DNA of 64,000 nt from Paenibacillus sp. JJ-223 (GCF_927798175.1 NZ_CAKMMP010000020.1:1-64000); one strand, 5' to 3'; counted from the stretch's first letter, positions 8,436-17,824 are shown. Notes: generated by a model not told the origin, from the sequence alone. Program-made: numbers and translations.

Positions 8436-9836
8436 TCAATAAGCATTTTTCATGCCGTTGCGGATCGTTTCCCAAATGATTTTGATATCGAATAATAGCG
8501 ACCAGTTCTCAATATAGAATATATCCTGTTCAATGCGGTCCTCAATAGAGGTATCTCCCCTTAATCCCTTGCTCTGGGCTAACCCCGTAATTCCCGGCCG
8601 GACGTGATGTTTGATCATGTATTTGGGAATCTCCTCACGGAACTGGTTCACATAGTACGGCCGCTCGGGACGTGGTCCAACGACGCTCATATGCCCCAAC
8701 AGCACGTTGAAGAACTGCGGGAGTTCGTCCAGGCTGGTACGTCGGATGAAGCTGCCGAATGAGGTGCGGCGCGGGTCGTTCTGGGTGGACCATCCCGTAT
8801 CTACCGTTCCTTCAGGCATCACCTTCATCGAGCGGAATTTGTACATGAAAAATGTACGCCGGTTCAGCCCGACCCGTTCCTGCTTGAAAATGATCGGACC
8901 AGGCGACGTCAACCGTACGCCTAAGGCGACAACAAGCATCACTGGAGCGGTGAGCACGATAGCCACCAACGAGAAAAGGATATCGAATGCACGTTTCAAC
9001 AGGCGGTTCACGGCGATGTCAAGCGGAATATCGCGCACGTTGATCATGGGCATGCCCGCAAAGTTGTCAAAGTGGGGACGTGCCGGCAAATAGTCAAAAA
9101 AGTCGGGAATAATCAACGTTCGCACTCCCGCCTTCTCACAGACGTCAATAATATGCGGATACTTGTCATGCGCATCGAGCGGAAGAGCAAGGATGACCTC
9201 ATCGATCAGGTGTGTCGACAGGATTTCCTCCAATTGATCGATGCGTCCCAGGATCGGTTTGTAGCGCTGCTGCTCCTCTCGATCCCAAGAACGATAATCG
9301 TCAAGGAAACCATGAACTTCATAGCCCAACTCCGGATAACTGCGAAGGTTATTGTAGAACCTTTTACCAAGAGTACCTGCGCCCAAGATCAGCACGAACT
9401 GACGATTGAAGCCCTTTTTACGAAGTCTTCGGAGCTGCAGCTTGACGATATACCGGTAAATCAGGGTGAAGGCAACATTGCCGATCATGTACATGGCCAG
9501 ATATGCGCGGGAGATGTTCACTTCTTTGAAAAAGAACATCAAGCTCATCAACATAAAGAAGGCGATGCCATGGACTTGGATCAATTTCATGAATTCATCC
9601 ACAAAACGTTTCTTGCGTTTCGGCACGTAAAGGGAAGACATCAGGCCCGTGATGATTGCAAGCCCCCCGTATACCAAACTCCAAGCGAAGTATTTTTCAA
9701 TGGGCAGTGGATCCTGATGTGTCAGCAGATCACTTTCGAACTTGATCCACCAGGCCAGCAAAAACGAGACCTGGATCACCATGAAATCTGCCGCAATATA
9801 CAATTGGGTTAAAAATCGCTGATTACGACGAATCAT
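8436..9836 (-). CDS. Undecaprenyl-phosphate sugar-phosphate transferase (WcaJ/WbaP type), initiates glycan synthesis
   Basis: 466 residues. It moves a hexose-1-phosphate from a nucleotide sugar to undecaprenyl phosphate, the first step of glycan assembly. Four N-terminal membrane segments (about 10-130), a Rossmann-like CoA-binding region (VLILGAGTLGKRF, about 150), a fifth membrane helix (about 280-305), then the C-terminal catalytic domain with FKQERVGLNRRTFFMYKFRS, RRTSLDELPQFFNVL and SVVGPRPERP. The start overlaps the upstream glycosyltransferase stop (ATGA), with GAGGTGA just before, so the two are translationally coupled. In slg loci this role is played by WsaP/WsfP. Which sugar it transfers cannot be read here. 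Confidence 0.9.
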   Translation of the reverse strand: MIRRNQRFLTQLYIAADFMVIQVSFLLAWWIKFESDLLTHQDPLPIEKYFAWSLVYGGLAIITGLMSSLYVPKRKKRFVDEFMKLIQVHGIAFFMLMSLMFFFKEVNISRAYLAMYMIGNVAFTLIYRYIVKLQLRRLRKKGFNRQFVLILGAGTLGKRFYNNLRSYPELGYEVHGFLDDYRSWDREEQQRYKPILGRIDQLEEILSTHLIDEVILALPLDAHDKYPHIIDVCEKAGVRTLIIPDFFDYLPARPHFDNFAGMPMINVRDIPLDIAVNRLLKRAFDILFSLVAIVLTAPVMLVVALGVRLTSPGPIIFKQERVGLNRRTFFMYKFRSMKVMPEGTVDTGWSTQNDPRRTSFGSFIRRTSLDELPQFFNVLLGHMSVVGPRPERPYYVNQFREEIPKYMIKHHVRPGITGLAQSKGLRGDTSIEDRIEQDIFYIENWSLLFDIKIIWETIRNGMKNAY

Positions 9837-10822
9837 GTGTTCACCTCGGATGATGTCTCTCGATCTGCCCCATGGCCTAATGACGAACTCTTCCGTGGAG
9901 CCGACCTGATGAGCTTATTGCGGATAAGAGACATTGAAAATTTTAGTGAAATGCCGAGCCATACGACCGTGTTCGTAAAAAGGCTATACCGCTTGGCATA
10001 ATGTTTACGATGAAAAACCCACATCGCCCTATGAAACTCATAGACAATTTTCATAGGTTTGCGCCGGGCACTCGCACCCTTGTAATGCACAATATATGTA
10101 CGCGGGTAATAATAAATGCCCCAACCTGCCTCTTTGATTCGGTAACACCAATCAACATCTTCTCCATACATGAAAAAGGTTTCGTCCAACCCACCAACCT
10201 GTTCCACGACCTCCCGGCGAACCAACATAAATGCACCAACAAGGCAGTCGATCGGATATTCATCATCCGGACTAAGATGCCCCAGCTGATATTGGTTAAA
10301 CTTCGGGCGGTCAGGGAATAGGCGGGATAGACCAAAGGCATAATAGAACGAAGCCGATGGCGTAGGAAACCCACGTTTGCATGCTTTATCCAACGAACCA
10401 TCCGGAAGAATCACCTTGCAGCCGGATGCCCCCATCTCTGGACGGCGATCCATGAATCCAATCATAACCTCCAGCGTATCCGGCTGAACGACCGTATCGG
10501 AGTTGAGCAGCAAAATGTAACGCCCTCTGGCCACCTTCATACCTTGGTTATTCGCAACGGCGAATCCCGTATTGTCACCATTGGCGATCATAAGAACCTC
10601 CGGGTATGCCGTCCGGATTGCCTCCACCGAGCCATCATGAGAAGCATTGTCGATTACGATGATCTCATAATGGTAGGCTGTCCGAGAAGCGTATACAGAT
10701 TCCAGGCAATCCAGCGTCAGCTGCCGCGTATTGTAGTTGACGATGATGATGCTGACGTCTACATGTTTCGTTTGGTTGTTTTTTAATCTGCTCCACGAGG
10801 GAGCATCGATCGTTTCGGTCAT
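9833..10822 (-). CDS. Family 2 glycosyltransferase (rhamnosyltransferase-like)
   Basis: 329 residues, GT-A fold: VSIIIVNYNT near residue 25, an NSDTVV acidic motif near 115, and YGEDVDWCYR near 215. No full transmembrane domain is obvious, so it probably works at the inner membrane face, adding an early sugar to the lipid-linked chain. ATG at 10822 is chosen because CAGGAG lies 9 nt upstream; the frame is open to 10906 but lacks a ribosome site there. It forms a two-gene unit with the downstream sugar-phosphate transferase (4-base overlap) and has its own promoter after the rml terminator. Confidence 0.88.
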   Translation of the reverse strand: MTETIDAPSWSRLKNNQTKHVDVSIIIVNYNTRQLTLDCLESVYASRTAYHYEIIVIDNASHDGSVEAIRTAYPEVLMIANGDNTGFAVANNQGMKVARGRYILLLNSDTVVQPDTLEVMIGFMDRRPEMGASGCKVILPDGSLDKACKRGFPTPSASFYYAFGLSRLFPDRPKFNQYQLGHLSPDDEYPIDCLVGAFMLVRREVVEQVGGLDETFFMYGEDVDWCYRIKEAGWGIYYYPRTYIVHYKGASARRKPMKIVYEFHRAMWVFHRKHYAKRYSLFTNTVVWLGISLKFSMSLIRNKLIRSAPRKSSSLGHGADRETSSEVNT

Positions 10823-10914
10823 TGCATAAACTCCTGACTTCATATTGCTGTGACAGCGTTCGACATTTGCGAGCATGCTGCACCGATCATTGAAATCTGG
10901 TGCCATCTACCGAA

Positions 10915-10944
10915 AGTATAGCATATTATGGGTGAATAAGTGAA
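10915..10944 (-). promoter_or_regulatory. Candidate promoter of the GT2/sugar-phosphate transferase pair
   Basis: Minus strand -10 TATACT (10920-10915) with TTCACT (10944-10939) 18 bp upstream. The -10 is good and the -35 weak. The rest of the 388-bp gap (10823-11210) is AT-rich, holds the rml terminator, and shows no gene. Confidence 0.5.
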
Positions 10945-11077
10945 AGGCTAACTTTGATAAATCGGCACCTTCAACGAAAAGTTTGAATACTTCTCCAACC
11001 CCCGTATATTTGCTTTAAGGTCCTCAGGTTTAAAAACCAAGTTTAGAATTTGTCCAACATAGTCGCCCAAATACGAT

Positions 11078-11106
11078 AAAACGTCTCGCTTAATACGAGA
11101 CGTTTT
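11078..11106 (-). terminator. Terminator at the end of the rml operon
   Basis: Perfect 11-bp stem AAAACGTCTCG / CGAGACGTTTT with a 7-base loop and T-rich ends on both strands. It lies about 105 bp past the rmlD stop. Confidence 0.8.
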
Positions 11107-11210
11107 ATTAAAGCAATTTCCTATTATTTATTATTCTATTAATAGAATTGACCCGAGATTTGTTAGACGTACATGAATTTAATTACACAATCTATAACTT
11201 GTTTTTTCGT

Positions 11211-12074
11211 TTAATTAGACATTTCTCTTAAAAAATTCTTTAAGCCTTCATGCCATGAACACAAATCTGAAAAACCGTTGGTCCGAATAGCCAAATGGTC
11301 CATCACCGAATTGCGTGGACGTGGAGCTGGTCGGGGGAATTGCTCCGTCGTACAAGGCTCAAGCTCCGCTTTAATGGGCAAACCTGCAATAACACGCGCC
11401 TCATTGAAGATGGTCTGGGTGAACTCATACCAAGTGCAGGATCCGCTGTTCGATGCATGATATATGCCATACTTCTCCGTTGCCATGAGCTCAATCAGGA
11501 ATTCCACCAAATCCACGGTGTACGTCGGTGACCCTTTTTGGTCATGTACCACCTGGAGCTTCGGCTTTTCTTGGCCAAGCTTCAGCATCGTTTTTACGAA
11601 ATTATTGCCGTAATGGCCGTATACCCATGATGTCCGTACAATAAACCATCTTGAAGACAGCGTCTGCACCAGTAATTCCCCTGCTCGCTTGGACTTCCCG
11701 TATACGCTTTGTGGGTTAGTATTATCATATTCCTGATAAGGCGTAACCGAAGTGCCATCAAAGACGTAGTCCGTACTGATATAAATCAGTTTGGCTCCTG
11801 CTTTTTCTGAGGCTACAGCAACATTGCGGGTTCCCATCGCATTTACTTTATACGCCCCATCCGTATCCGTTTCTGCAGCATCAACTGCTGTGTATGCAGC
11901 ACAATGGATAACGAGCTCTGGTCCGAAGGAAGCGATAACTTCATTTACCTTTAACTCATCTGTAATATCCATTTGATCGCGGCTGCAAGCGAGGACGAAG
12001 TGTCCCTTCTTTTCCAAAAGGAGCACGACATCCCGTCCCAGTTGTCCGCTAGCCCCGGTAACTAACACCTTCAT
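11211..12074 (-). CDS. rmlD: dTDP-4-dehydrorhamnose reductase RmlD
   Basis: 287 residues. It reduces dTDP-4-dehydro-L-rhamnose to dTDP-L-rhamnose with NAD(P)H, the last step of the pathway. Extended SDR: GASGQLG (7-13), STDYVFDG, and catalytic Tyr/Lys in SVYGKSK near 130. The start ATG overlaps the rmlB stop as ATGA, so a longer frame open to 12176 is rejected. Confidence 0.95.
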   Translation of the reverse strand: MKVLVTGASGQLGRDVVLLLEKKGHFVLACSRDQMDITDELKVNEVIASFGPELVIHCAAYTAVDAAETDTDGAYKVNAMGTRNVAVASEKAGAKLIYISTDYVFDGTSVTPYQEYDNTNPQSVYGKSKRAGELLVQTLSSRWFIVRTSWVYGHYGNNFVKTMLKLGQEKPKLQVVHDQKGSPTYTVDLVEFLIELMATEKYGIYHASNSGSCTWYEFTQTIFNEARVIAGLPIKAELEPCTTEQFPRPAPRPRNSVMDHLAIRTNGFSDLCSWHEGLKNFLREMSN

Positions 12075-13096
12075 TGCTTCGTATCTCCCAAACGGGAGCC
12101 ATATTGTTTGGCGTAATACTGCTGGTAAACGCCCGACTGGATCCGTGTCCACCATTCCTTGTTGTCCAGGTACCATTGAATGGTTTCCTTAATCCCGGTC
12201 TCAAACGTGTGCTTCGGCTTCCAGCCAAGCTCGGACATCGTTTTGTTTGGGTCAATCCCGTATCTGCGGTCATGTCCTGGACGATCCTGTACATATTTAA
12301 TCAGAGACTCTGGTTTGTTAAGCTGCTCCAGAATCGTTTTTACAATATGCACATTGGTTCGCTCGTTATTGCCGCCAATATTGTATACCTCACCGTTCCG
12401 TCCCCGGTGTATAACCAGATCGATTGCACTACAGTGATCCTCAACATAGAGCCAATCCCGAATATTCAAGCCATCTCCATATACAGGCAAGGCCTCGTCC
12501 GCCAAGGCACGGGATATCATCAGTGGAATCAACTTTTCAGGAAACTGGTACGGACCATAGTTGTTGGAACAGCGCGTAATGTTCACGGGCAGCCCAAAGG
12601 TCTCGTGATATGCACGTACCAGCAGATCTCCTCCCGCCTTGGAAGCGGAGTATGGGCTGTTTGGCTGCAGTGGTGTTTCTTCAGTGAACAGACCGGTTGG
12701 ACCAAGTGACCCATACACCTCATCCGTTGAAACCTGGACAAACTTGGTGACACCATGTTTTTTGGCAGCATCAAGCAGCACCTGAGTGCCGTTCACATTC
12801 GTTCGAACGAACACATCGGGCTCCAGAATACTCCGGTCCACGTGGGACTCGGCGGCAAAGTTAACGACTACATCGACACCTTGGCCGATCAGGCGGTCCA
12901 TCTCCGCAGCATCCGTAATGTCTGCTTTTACGAAGGTATGCTGCTTGTTGCCTTCGAGGGATTTCAGATTCTCCAGATTCCCCGCATACGTCAGGGCGTC
13001 CACGTTGATTACTTCGTAGTCAGGATGCTGCTGTAACATATACATCACAAAGTTGCTTCCAATAAAACCGGCACCGCCGGTGATAAGCAGTTTCAT
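12071..13096 (-). CDS. rmlB: dTDP-glucose 4,6-dehydratase RmlB
   Basis: 341 residues. It converts dTDP-glucose to dTDP-4-keto-6-deoxyglucose, the branch point for rhamnose and for the Fuc3NAc/Qui3NAc-type sugar encoded upstream. NAD motif GGAGFIGSN (7-15), catalytic STDEVYG near 125, and YSASK near 150. AGGAGG precedes the ATG. Order on this strand is rmlA-rmlC-rmlB-rmlD. Confidence 0.96.
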   Translation of the reverse strand: MKLLITGGAGFIGSNFVMYMLQQHPDYEVINVDALTYAGNLENLKSLEGNKQHTFVKADITDAAEMDRLIGQGVDVVVNFAAESHVDRSILEPDVFVRTNVNGTQVLLDAAKKHGVTKFVQVSTDEVYGSLGPTGLFTEETPLQPNSPYSASKAGGDLLVRAYHETFGLPVNITRCSNNYGPYQFPEKLIPLMISRALADEALPVYGDGLNIRDWLYVEDHCSAIDLVIHRGRNGEVYNIGGNNERTNVHIVKTILEQLNKPESLIKYVQDRPGHDRRYGIDPNKTMSELGWKPKHTFETGIKETIQWYLDNKEWWTRIQSGVYQQYYAKQYGSRLGDTKQ

Positions 13097-13130
13097 AAGT
13101 TCGAAACCTCCTGTATCCTTCGCTATCTAT

Positions 13131-13682
13131 CTAAAAATCGAAATTGATCTCCGCGTCCTTAAGCAGTGGGTGTTTCTGATCCTTCTCTGATAAAACCGGG
13201 GTGGATGTGGGCCAGTCTATTCCAAGTGCAGGATCACTCCACAATATGCCGCGATCATGCTCTGGGGAATAGTATTCGTCCACTTTATACAAGACTTGGG
13301 TATTAGGCACGAGCGTGCAAAAACCATGGGCAAACCCTTTCGGAACAAGGAGCTGCCGATAGTTATGCTCACTCAAAATAAATCCTTCCCACTGTCCAAA
13401 CGTCGGCGAGCCCTTACGGATATCCACAATGACATCATAGATTGCTCCGGATATGACCCGAATCAGCTTCGTTTGAGCCTTTGGGCTAAGTTGATAATGC
13501 AAACCGCGGAGAACGCCTGGGTTTACCGAAAAGGACTGATTATCTTGTATGAAATAGTAGTTGAGTCCGTGCTGCTTCATGAGCTGATCATTGTAACTCT
13601 CCATAAAAAAACCCCGGTGATCACCATGAACTACAGGTTCAAGCAGAGTAGCTCCATTCAGTTTTGAGGAAGTCAAATTCAT
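13131..13682 (-). CDS. rmlC: dTDP-4-dehydrorhamnose 3,5-epimerase RmlC
   Basis: 183 residues, cupin fold. It epimerises dTDP-4-keto-6-deoxyglucose at C3 and C5. Signature residues: HGDHRGFFMESYN near 20-32, LRGLHYQLSP near 60 (catalytic His) and KGFAHGFCTL near 117. It lies 34 bp before rmlB. Confidence 0.95.
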   Translation of the reverse strand: MNLTSSKLNGATLLEPVVHGDHRGFFMESYNDQLMKQHGLNYYFIQDNQSFSVNPGVLRGLHYQLSPKAQTKLIRVISGAIYDVIVDIRKGSPTFGQWEGFILSEHNYRQLLVPKGFAHGFCTLVPNTQVLYKVDEYYSPEHDRGILWSDPALGIDWPTSTPVLSEKDQKHPLLKDAEINFDF

Positions 13683-13699
13683 TCTAAACTCCCCTTTAA

Positions 13700-14443
13700 T
13701 TATAATTTTAATTTACCGAACGCCTCATCAAAGAGTATACTTTGGGACAATTCATTTGCTCTTGCGAGTGAGGCATGCGTTCCCGCATCAGTCCACCATC
13801 CTTGTAGGATATCAAAGGTCAACTGATTATTCTGGATATATGCATTGTTCACATCCGTAATCTCTAATTCGCCTCGTGCAGAAGGTCTAAGTGTTTTGAT
13901 AATTTCAAACACCCTATTATCAAACATATATATGCCGGTAACCGCATAATTGCTTTTAGGTTGCTGAGGTTTTTCCTCGATGGATACGATCCGTGAACCT
14001 TCAATCTCCGGCACGCCAAATCGATGAGGATCAGATACTTGTTGAATTAGAATTTTCGCCCCGTCTTTTTGAACTTTAAAATTATCTACATATGGAGCGA
14101 TATCATCCTCAAATACATTATCCCCCAAAATAACGACCATTTGATCAGTTCCTACAAAATGCTCGGCAAGACCTAAAGCTTGGGCAATGCCTCCCGCTTC
14201 GTCTTGAACCTTATATGTAAAAGTGACCCCCATCTCACTTCCACTACCGAGCAAATTCACTACGTCCCCCATATGTTCTTTACCAGTTACAATAAGAATG
14301 TCCTCAATCCCCGCCTTTCTCAGCTTAAACACGGCATGGAAAATCATAGGGTACTTGCCCACTGGCAGAAGATGTTTATTGGTAACTTTGGTGAGGGGAT
14401 ATAAACGTGAACCGGTTCCCCCTGCTAGAATTATACCTTTCAT
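13700..14443 (-). CDS. rmlA: Glucose-1-phosphate thymidylyltransferase RmlA
   Basis: 247 residues, the short RmlA form. It makes dTDP-glucose from dTTP and glucose-1-phosphate, feeding RmlB. GGTGSRLYPLTKVTNKHLLPVGKYP (residues 8-32) is the nucleotidyltransferase signature, and ILGDNVFEDD near 103 binds metal. GGAGGG lies before the ATG. Its base composition is already more AT-rich than rmlB and rmlD. It follows gtrA by 17 bp. Confidence 0.94.
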   Translation of the reverse strand: MKGIILAGGTGSRLYPLTKVTNKHLLPVGKYPMIFHAVFKLRKAGIEDILIVTGKEHMGDVVNLLGSGSEMGVTFTYKVQDEAGGIAQALGLAEHFVGTDQMVVILGDNVFEDDIAPYVDNFKVQKDGAKILIQQVSDPHRFGVPEIEGSRIVSIEEKPQQPKSNYAVTGIYMFDNRVFEIIKTLRPSARGELEITDVNNAYIQNNQLTFDILQGWWTDAGTHASLARANELSQSILFDEAFGKLKL

Positions 14444-14460
14444 TATGCATACCCTCCAGA

Positions 14461-14865
14461 TTAGTGGCTTTTAATGATCATTTTTGATAAGAGAAAGGTG
14501 ACCGGAATGGTGACCACCATGGAAATCAATGGTACAATTTCAACATAAAGCTGAACGTATTCAACCAGAACGTAAAGCAGCAACATATTGACAGCATACT
14601 GTACCAAATAAACAATTGGATATTTAAGAAATTTCTTAAATGATACTTTTTCTTTGAAAACAAAAACGGTATTAAGATAATATGATAAAAATATTCCCGC
14701 AACATAAGAAATTGAATAGGCTAGAGAATAATTTAGGAACATCAGCAGAAATAGATACATCAAATATGTGGCCAGTGTGTTAAGTCCCCCACTGATCACG
14801 AATTTCAAAAATTCCTTATTCAAAAGTTTGGTCAACAACGTAGGATGGCCGTTCTCTGCTCTCAT
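14461..14865 (-). CDS. gtrA: GtrA-like membrane protein (lipid-linked sugar flippase type)
   Basis: 134 residues with four membrane helices; FLKFVISGGLNTLATYLMY is the GtrA signature. In phage O-antigen modification systems GtrA flips undecaprenyl-phosphate sugar made by GtrB. Here it directly follows a GtrB-like gene with a 50-bp overlap; GGAGG stands about 8 nt before the ATG inside that gene. With the nearby GT-C-like protein it suggests extracytoplasmic sugar addition to the glycan. Confidence 0.88.
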   Translation of the reverse strand: MRAENGHPTLLTKLLNKEFLKFVISGGLNTLATYLMYLFLLMFLNYSLAYSISYVAGIFLSYYLNTVFVFKEKVSFKKFLKYPIVYLVQYAVNMLLLYVLVEYVQLYVEIVPLISMVVTIPVTFLLSKMIIKSH

Positions 14866-15751
14866 CCAAAATCCTCCATAGGTACTCCCCGATAATACCC
14901 AACATAATCATTATGATACCTAGCAAAAAAGTGATCAATGCAATAATTGTAGTCCATCCCTGCAGTTCAATAATTCCGAATATCGTGCTTATCACGACGA
15001 ATAACCCATATAGTATACTTAGTGCAGCAGTAAGGAAACCTATGAAAGACATAAAGCGGATCGGAGCATAGGAAAAGCTGACAAATGAGTCCACAAACAA
15101 TTTGATTTTTTTAGCTAATGTCCATCTAGATTTCCCTAGTTTCCGCTCTTGTCTGACGTATGGAATATGAACCTGGTCGTGTCCAAGCCAGTAGATCAGA
15201 CTCATTACATTTGTATTCTTTTCTTGAATTTGAAGAACTTCCTTAACAACTTGTCGGTCAATTAATAAAAAATCAAATCCACCCTTCGGATAGCCCTTCA
15301 ACGCTAGTTTTTCCAGCAAATAATAATACGTATTGGAAAATAGTTTTTGGGAAAATGACTCCTCACGATCTGCTCTTGTTCCAAGGACAATCTTTTTCCC
15401 AGATTTCCAATGATCTATCATCTCGCCGAACAACTCCGGTGGATCCTGCAGATCAGCTGCAATAATACCGACACAATCCCCGGTTGTATATTTCAACCCG
15501 GCCTGGATGGCAGACATGGAACCGAAATTTCGGCTAAGCTTAATGACTTTGATCCGGGGATCTTGCGCCCTTGCCTCCAGCAACAGTTCAAGAGAGCGAT
15601 CTTTTGAGCCATCGTCTACAAATACAAACTCCAAGTCACAATCAGGCAACAAGTCTTGTAAACTTTGCAATCGCGGAACGGTGTGCGGAATATTTAGCTC
15701 GTTATAGTAAATGGGCACCACAATAGAAAATTTAATACGATCTGTACTCAT
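14816..15751 (-). CDS. GtrB/DPM1-like family 2 glycosyltransferase with two C-terminal membrane helices
   Basis: 311 residues. N-terminal GT-A domain: FSIVVPIYYNE (8-18), FVFVDDGSKDRS near 45, IIAADLQDPPE near 95. Two hydrophobic helices occupy about 235-300 before the charged tail. The family moves a sugar from a nucleotide donor to undecaprenyl or dolichyl phosphate. Overlap with gtrA downstream and a 20-bp overlap with the aminotransferase gene upstream mark tight co-translation. GGAGG lies 6 nt before ATG. The sugar is not known; the dTDP-3-amino sugar made by its neighbours is a possible donor (inference). Confidence 0.88.
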   Translation of the reverse strand: MSTDRIKFSIVVPIYYNELNIPHTVPRLQSLQDLLPDCDLEFVFVDDGSKDRSLELLLEARAQDPRIKVIKLSRNFGSMSAIQAGLKYTTGDCVGIIAADLQDPPELFGEMIDHWKSGKKIVLGTRADREESFSQKLFSNTYYYLLEKLALKGYPKGGFDFLLIDRQVVKEVLQIQEKNTNVMSLIYWLGHDQVHIPYVRQERKLGKSRWTLAKKIKLFVDSFVSFSYAPIRFMSFIGFLTAALSILYGLFVVISTIFGIIELQGWTTIIALITFLLGIIMIMLGIIGEYLWRILDESRERPSYVVDQTFE

Positions 15752-16829
15752 TTACGACCTCCACGACTCGCTCAACCTCTTCTATTTCTATTACTGGACT
15801 TATAGGGAGGCTCACTACTTCGGCATGAATTTGCTCGGATATAGGGTAAGTAAGATCATTCCATTCTTCGTAAGCTTCTTGTTTATGAGGAGGAATCGGG
15901 TAATGAATCATAGTCTGTATTCCATTCCTATTCATATAATCCATGAAATGCTCCCGGTCATTCACCCGCACGACAAACAAATGCCACACATGTGACTTGG
16001 GGGAGTGCTGCACAGTCGGTAGAATCACTTCTGGATTTATAATGTTTTTTGAGTAGTACGATGCAACTTCTCTTCTTCTCTCATTATCCTGTTCAAGCCA
16101 TTTTAGTTTTTCACTCAGAATTGGGGCTTGAAGTTCGTCCAGCCTACTGTTGTATCCTTTATATAAATTCTCGTATTTTCTATGAGAACCATAATTTCTG
16201 AGAGCCATTATTTGTTTGTACAAAACCTCATCATTTGTCGTGATTGCACCACCATCCCCAAGCGCCCCTAGGTTTTTCCCGGGGTAAAAGCTAAAAGCAG
16301 CAGCATCTCCAAGATTGCCTACTCTCTTATCGCCATATTCTGCCCCATGAGCCTGCGCACAATCCTCAACAATTTTCAAATTATGACGGTTTGCAATTTC
16401 TCGAATAGGGTTCATATCACAAGATTGTCCATACAAGTGAACCACCAATATGGCTTTTGTTCTTGTTGTTATAGATTCCTCAATCTTCGAAGGGTCCAAA
16501 TTATAGGTCAATAAATCAGGTTCGACTAATACTGGAATTGCACCATTAGCCGAAATGGATAAGATCGAAGCAATATAAGTGTTGGAAGGAACAATCACTT
16601 CATCTCCTGGACCAATACCGTAAGCATGTATGATGAGTTCAAGTGCATCCAATCCATTAGCCACGCCAAGACAATAATTAGTGCCGCAAAACTCGGCAAA
16701 CTCATTCTCAAAAGCTTTAACACTATTGCCCAAGATATACCAACCTGAATGAAGAACCTGATTTACTCCGTCTATGATGGCCTGCTCATGCCGCAAATTA
16801 ATTTTTTTGAGGTCCAAAAATGGAATCAA
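15732..16829 (-). CDS. PLP-dependent sugar aminotransferase, FdtB/QdtB-like (DegT/DnrJ/EryC1 family)
   Basis: 365 residues. It should transaminate a dTDP-3-keto-6-deoxyhexose at C3. PLP lysine is Lys185 in SFYPGKNLGAL; EDCAQAHGA near 155-163 holds the PLP-contacting Asp. The TTG at 16829 is chosen because AGGTGA ends 5 nt upstream and the protein then begins MIPFLDLKKIN, as family members do; a GTG at 16838 is possible. It lies between the FdtC-like and GtrB-like genes, matching known Fuc3NAc/Qui3NAc gene sets of S-layer glycan loci. Confidence 0.9.
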   Translation of the reverse strand: MIPFLDLKKINLRHEQAIIDGVNQVLHSGWYILGNSVKAFENEFAEFCGTNYCLGVANGLDALELIIHAYGIGPGDEVIVPSNTYIASILSISANGAIPVLVEPDLLTYNLDPSKIEESITTRTKAILVVHLYGQSCDMNPIREIANRHNLKIVEDCAQAHGAEYGDKRVGNLGDAAAFSFYPGKNLGALGDGGAITTNDEVLYKQIMALRNYGSHRKYENLYKGYNSRLDELQAPILSEKLKWLEQDNERRREVASYYSKNIINPEVILPTVQHSPKSHVWHLFVVRVNDREHFMDYMNRNGIQTMIHYPIPPHKQEAYEEWNDLTYPISEQIHAEVVSLPISPVIEIEEVERVVEVVNEYRSY

Positions 16830-16853
16830 CACTCTCACCTATTTTCCATAAAG

Positions 16854-17408
16854 TCATTTCTCTTCAATGATGCCATTTTCTAAGCCATACTGCTTATTAC
16901 ACTCAGGACACTGCAACTGATGATTTAGCTTTTCCCCGCAATTGCAGATATAGCCTTGAAATACCGCCGGATTACCATACCATAGCGTATTGTTGGGAAT
17001 ATTCTTGGTCACGACGGAGCCTGCACCGACCATTGCATGTCTACCAATCGTATTTCCAGCGATTATAGTTGCATTAGCTCCTATGGAAGCCCAGTCTTCA
17101 AGAATGGTTTTCAGAAATTCAGCAGGATACTGTTTAGATCTTGGCCTAAGGTCATTGGTAAAGGTTACATTCGGGCCTATAAAAACATTGTCTTGTATGG
17201 TGACTCCATCCCAAATGTAGACTCCCGATTTAACAGTAACGTTATTCCCAATGATAACATCATTTTCGATAAAGGTGTGGTCGTTGATATTACAATTAGA
17301 GCCAATTTTCGCGTTAGGTAAAATATGAGCAAAAGCCCAAATTCGCGTGTTATCACCTATATCATTTGTTTCCACAATAGCTTGAGGATGTTTGAAATAA
17401 CTGCTCAT
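16854..17408 (-). CDS. Left-handed beta-helix sugar N-acetyltransferase, FdtC/QdtC-like
   Basis: 184 residues. Hexapeptide repeats run from about 20 to 140 (for example IGNNVTV, IGPNVTF, IGANATI), the trimeric acyl-CoA transferase fold. The expected reaction is acetylation of the 3-amino group made by the aminotransferase, giving a dTDP-3-acetamido-3,6-dideoxyhexose. The C-terminus adds a cysteine knuckle pair (CNCG and CPEC, about 153-172) that may bind zinc. The start overlaps the preceding gene's stop as ATGA, with GGAGG 10 nt upstream. Confidence 0.88.
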   Translation of the reverse strand: MSSYFKHPQAIVETNDIGDNTRIWAFAHILPNAKIGSNCNINDHTFIENDVIIGNNVTVKSGVYIWDGVTIQDNVFIGPNVTFTNDLRPRSKQYPAEFLKTILEDWASIGANATIIAGNTIGRHAMVGAGSVVTKNIPNNTLWYGNPAVFQGYICNCGEKLNHQLQCPECNKQYGLENGIIEEK

Positions 17409-17824
17409 CCGCCATAAACCTCCAAGAATTGATCGTAGTCTCTAATATAATCTTCAGGATCATATAGATGTGAAGCGAGAACCAGTAACACGCAATCGGG
17501 AGAAAAATCATACATTTCATGCCAGTCATTCGGTTCAAGAATAAGCACTTTGGCGGGCGAATCCAATACAACGTCTGTTTTGCGTTTAATATTATCTAAA
17601 AAGACTTTGCAAGTTCCTGAAACGCAAACTAATGCTTGTCTCGTTTTACGGTGAGCATGAAGTCCTCTACGTACTCCTGCAGCTGTACCATAGATATAAA
17701 AGACTCTTTTCATTTCAAAAGGAATGGTTCCATTCCCTTCAATAACTGTTAAAAGACCTCTTTCGTCACCCAATTCTTTAATTTCTATAACTTTGCTGAC
17801 TTCATTTATGGGTTGGCTACGCAT
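17405..17824 (-). CDS. dTDP-6-deoxyhexose ketoisomerase, FdtA/QdtA-like cupin
   Basis: 139 residues, single cupin. The family isomerises dTDP-4-keto-6-deoxyglucose (RmlB product) to a 3-keto sugar. RRGLHAHRKTRQALVCVSG (about 52-70) carries the conserved histidines; WHEMYDF and a C-terminal YDPEDYIRDYDQFL are family traits. FdtA leads to Fuc3NAc and QdtA to Qui3NAc; which applies cannot be decided here. AAGGAGG lies before the ATG. It heads the fdtA-fdtC-fdtB run, after a 388-bp gap. Confidence 0.88.
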   Translation of the reverse strand: MRSQPINEVSKVIEIKELGDERGLLTVIEGNGTIPFEMKRVFYIYGTAAGVRRGLHAHRKTRQALVCVSGTCKVFLDNIKRKTDVVLDSPAKVLILEPNDWHEMYDFSPDCVLLVLASHLYDPEDYIRDYDQFLEVYGG

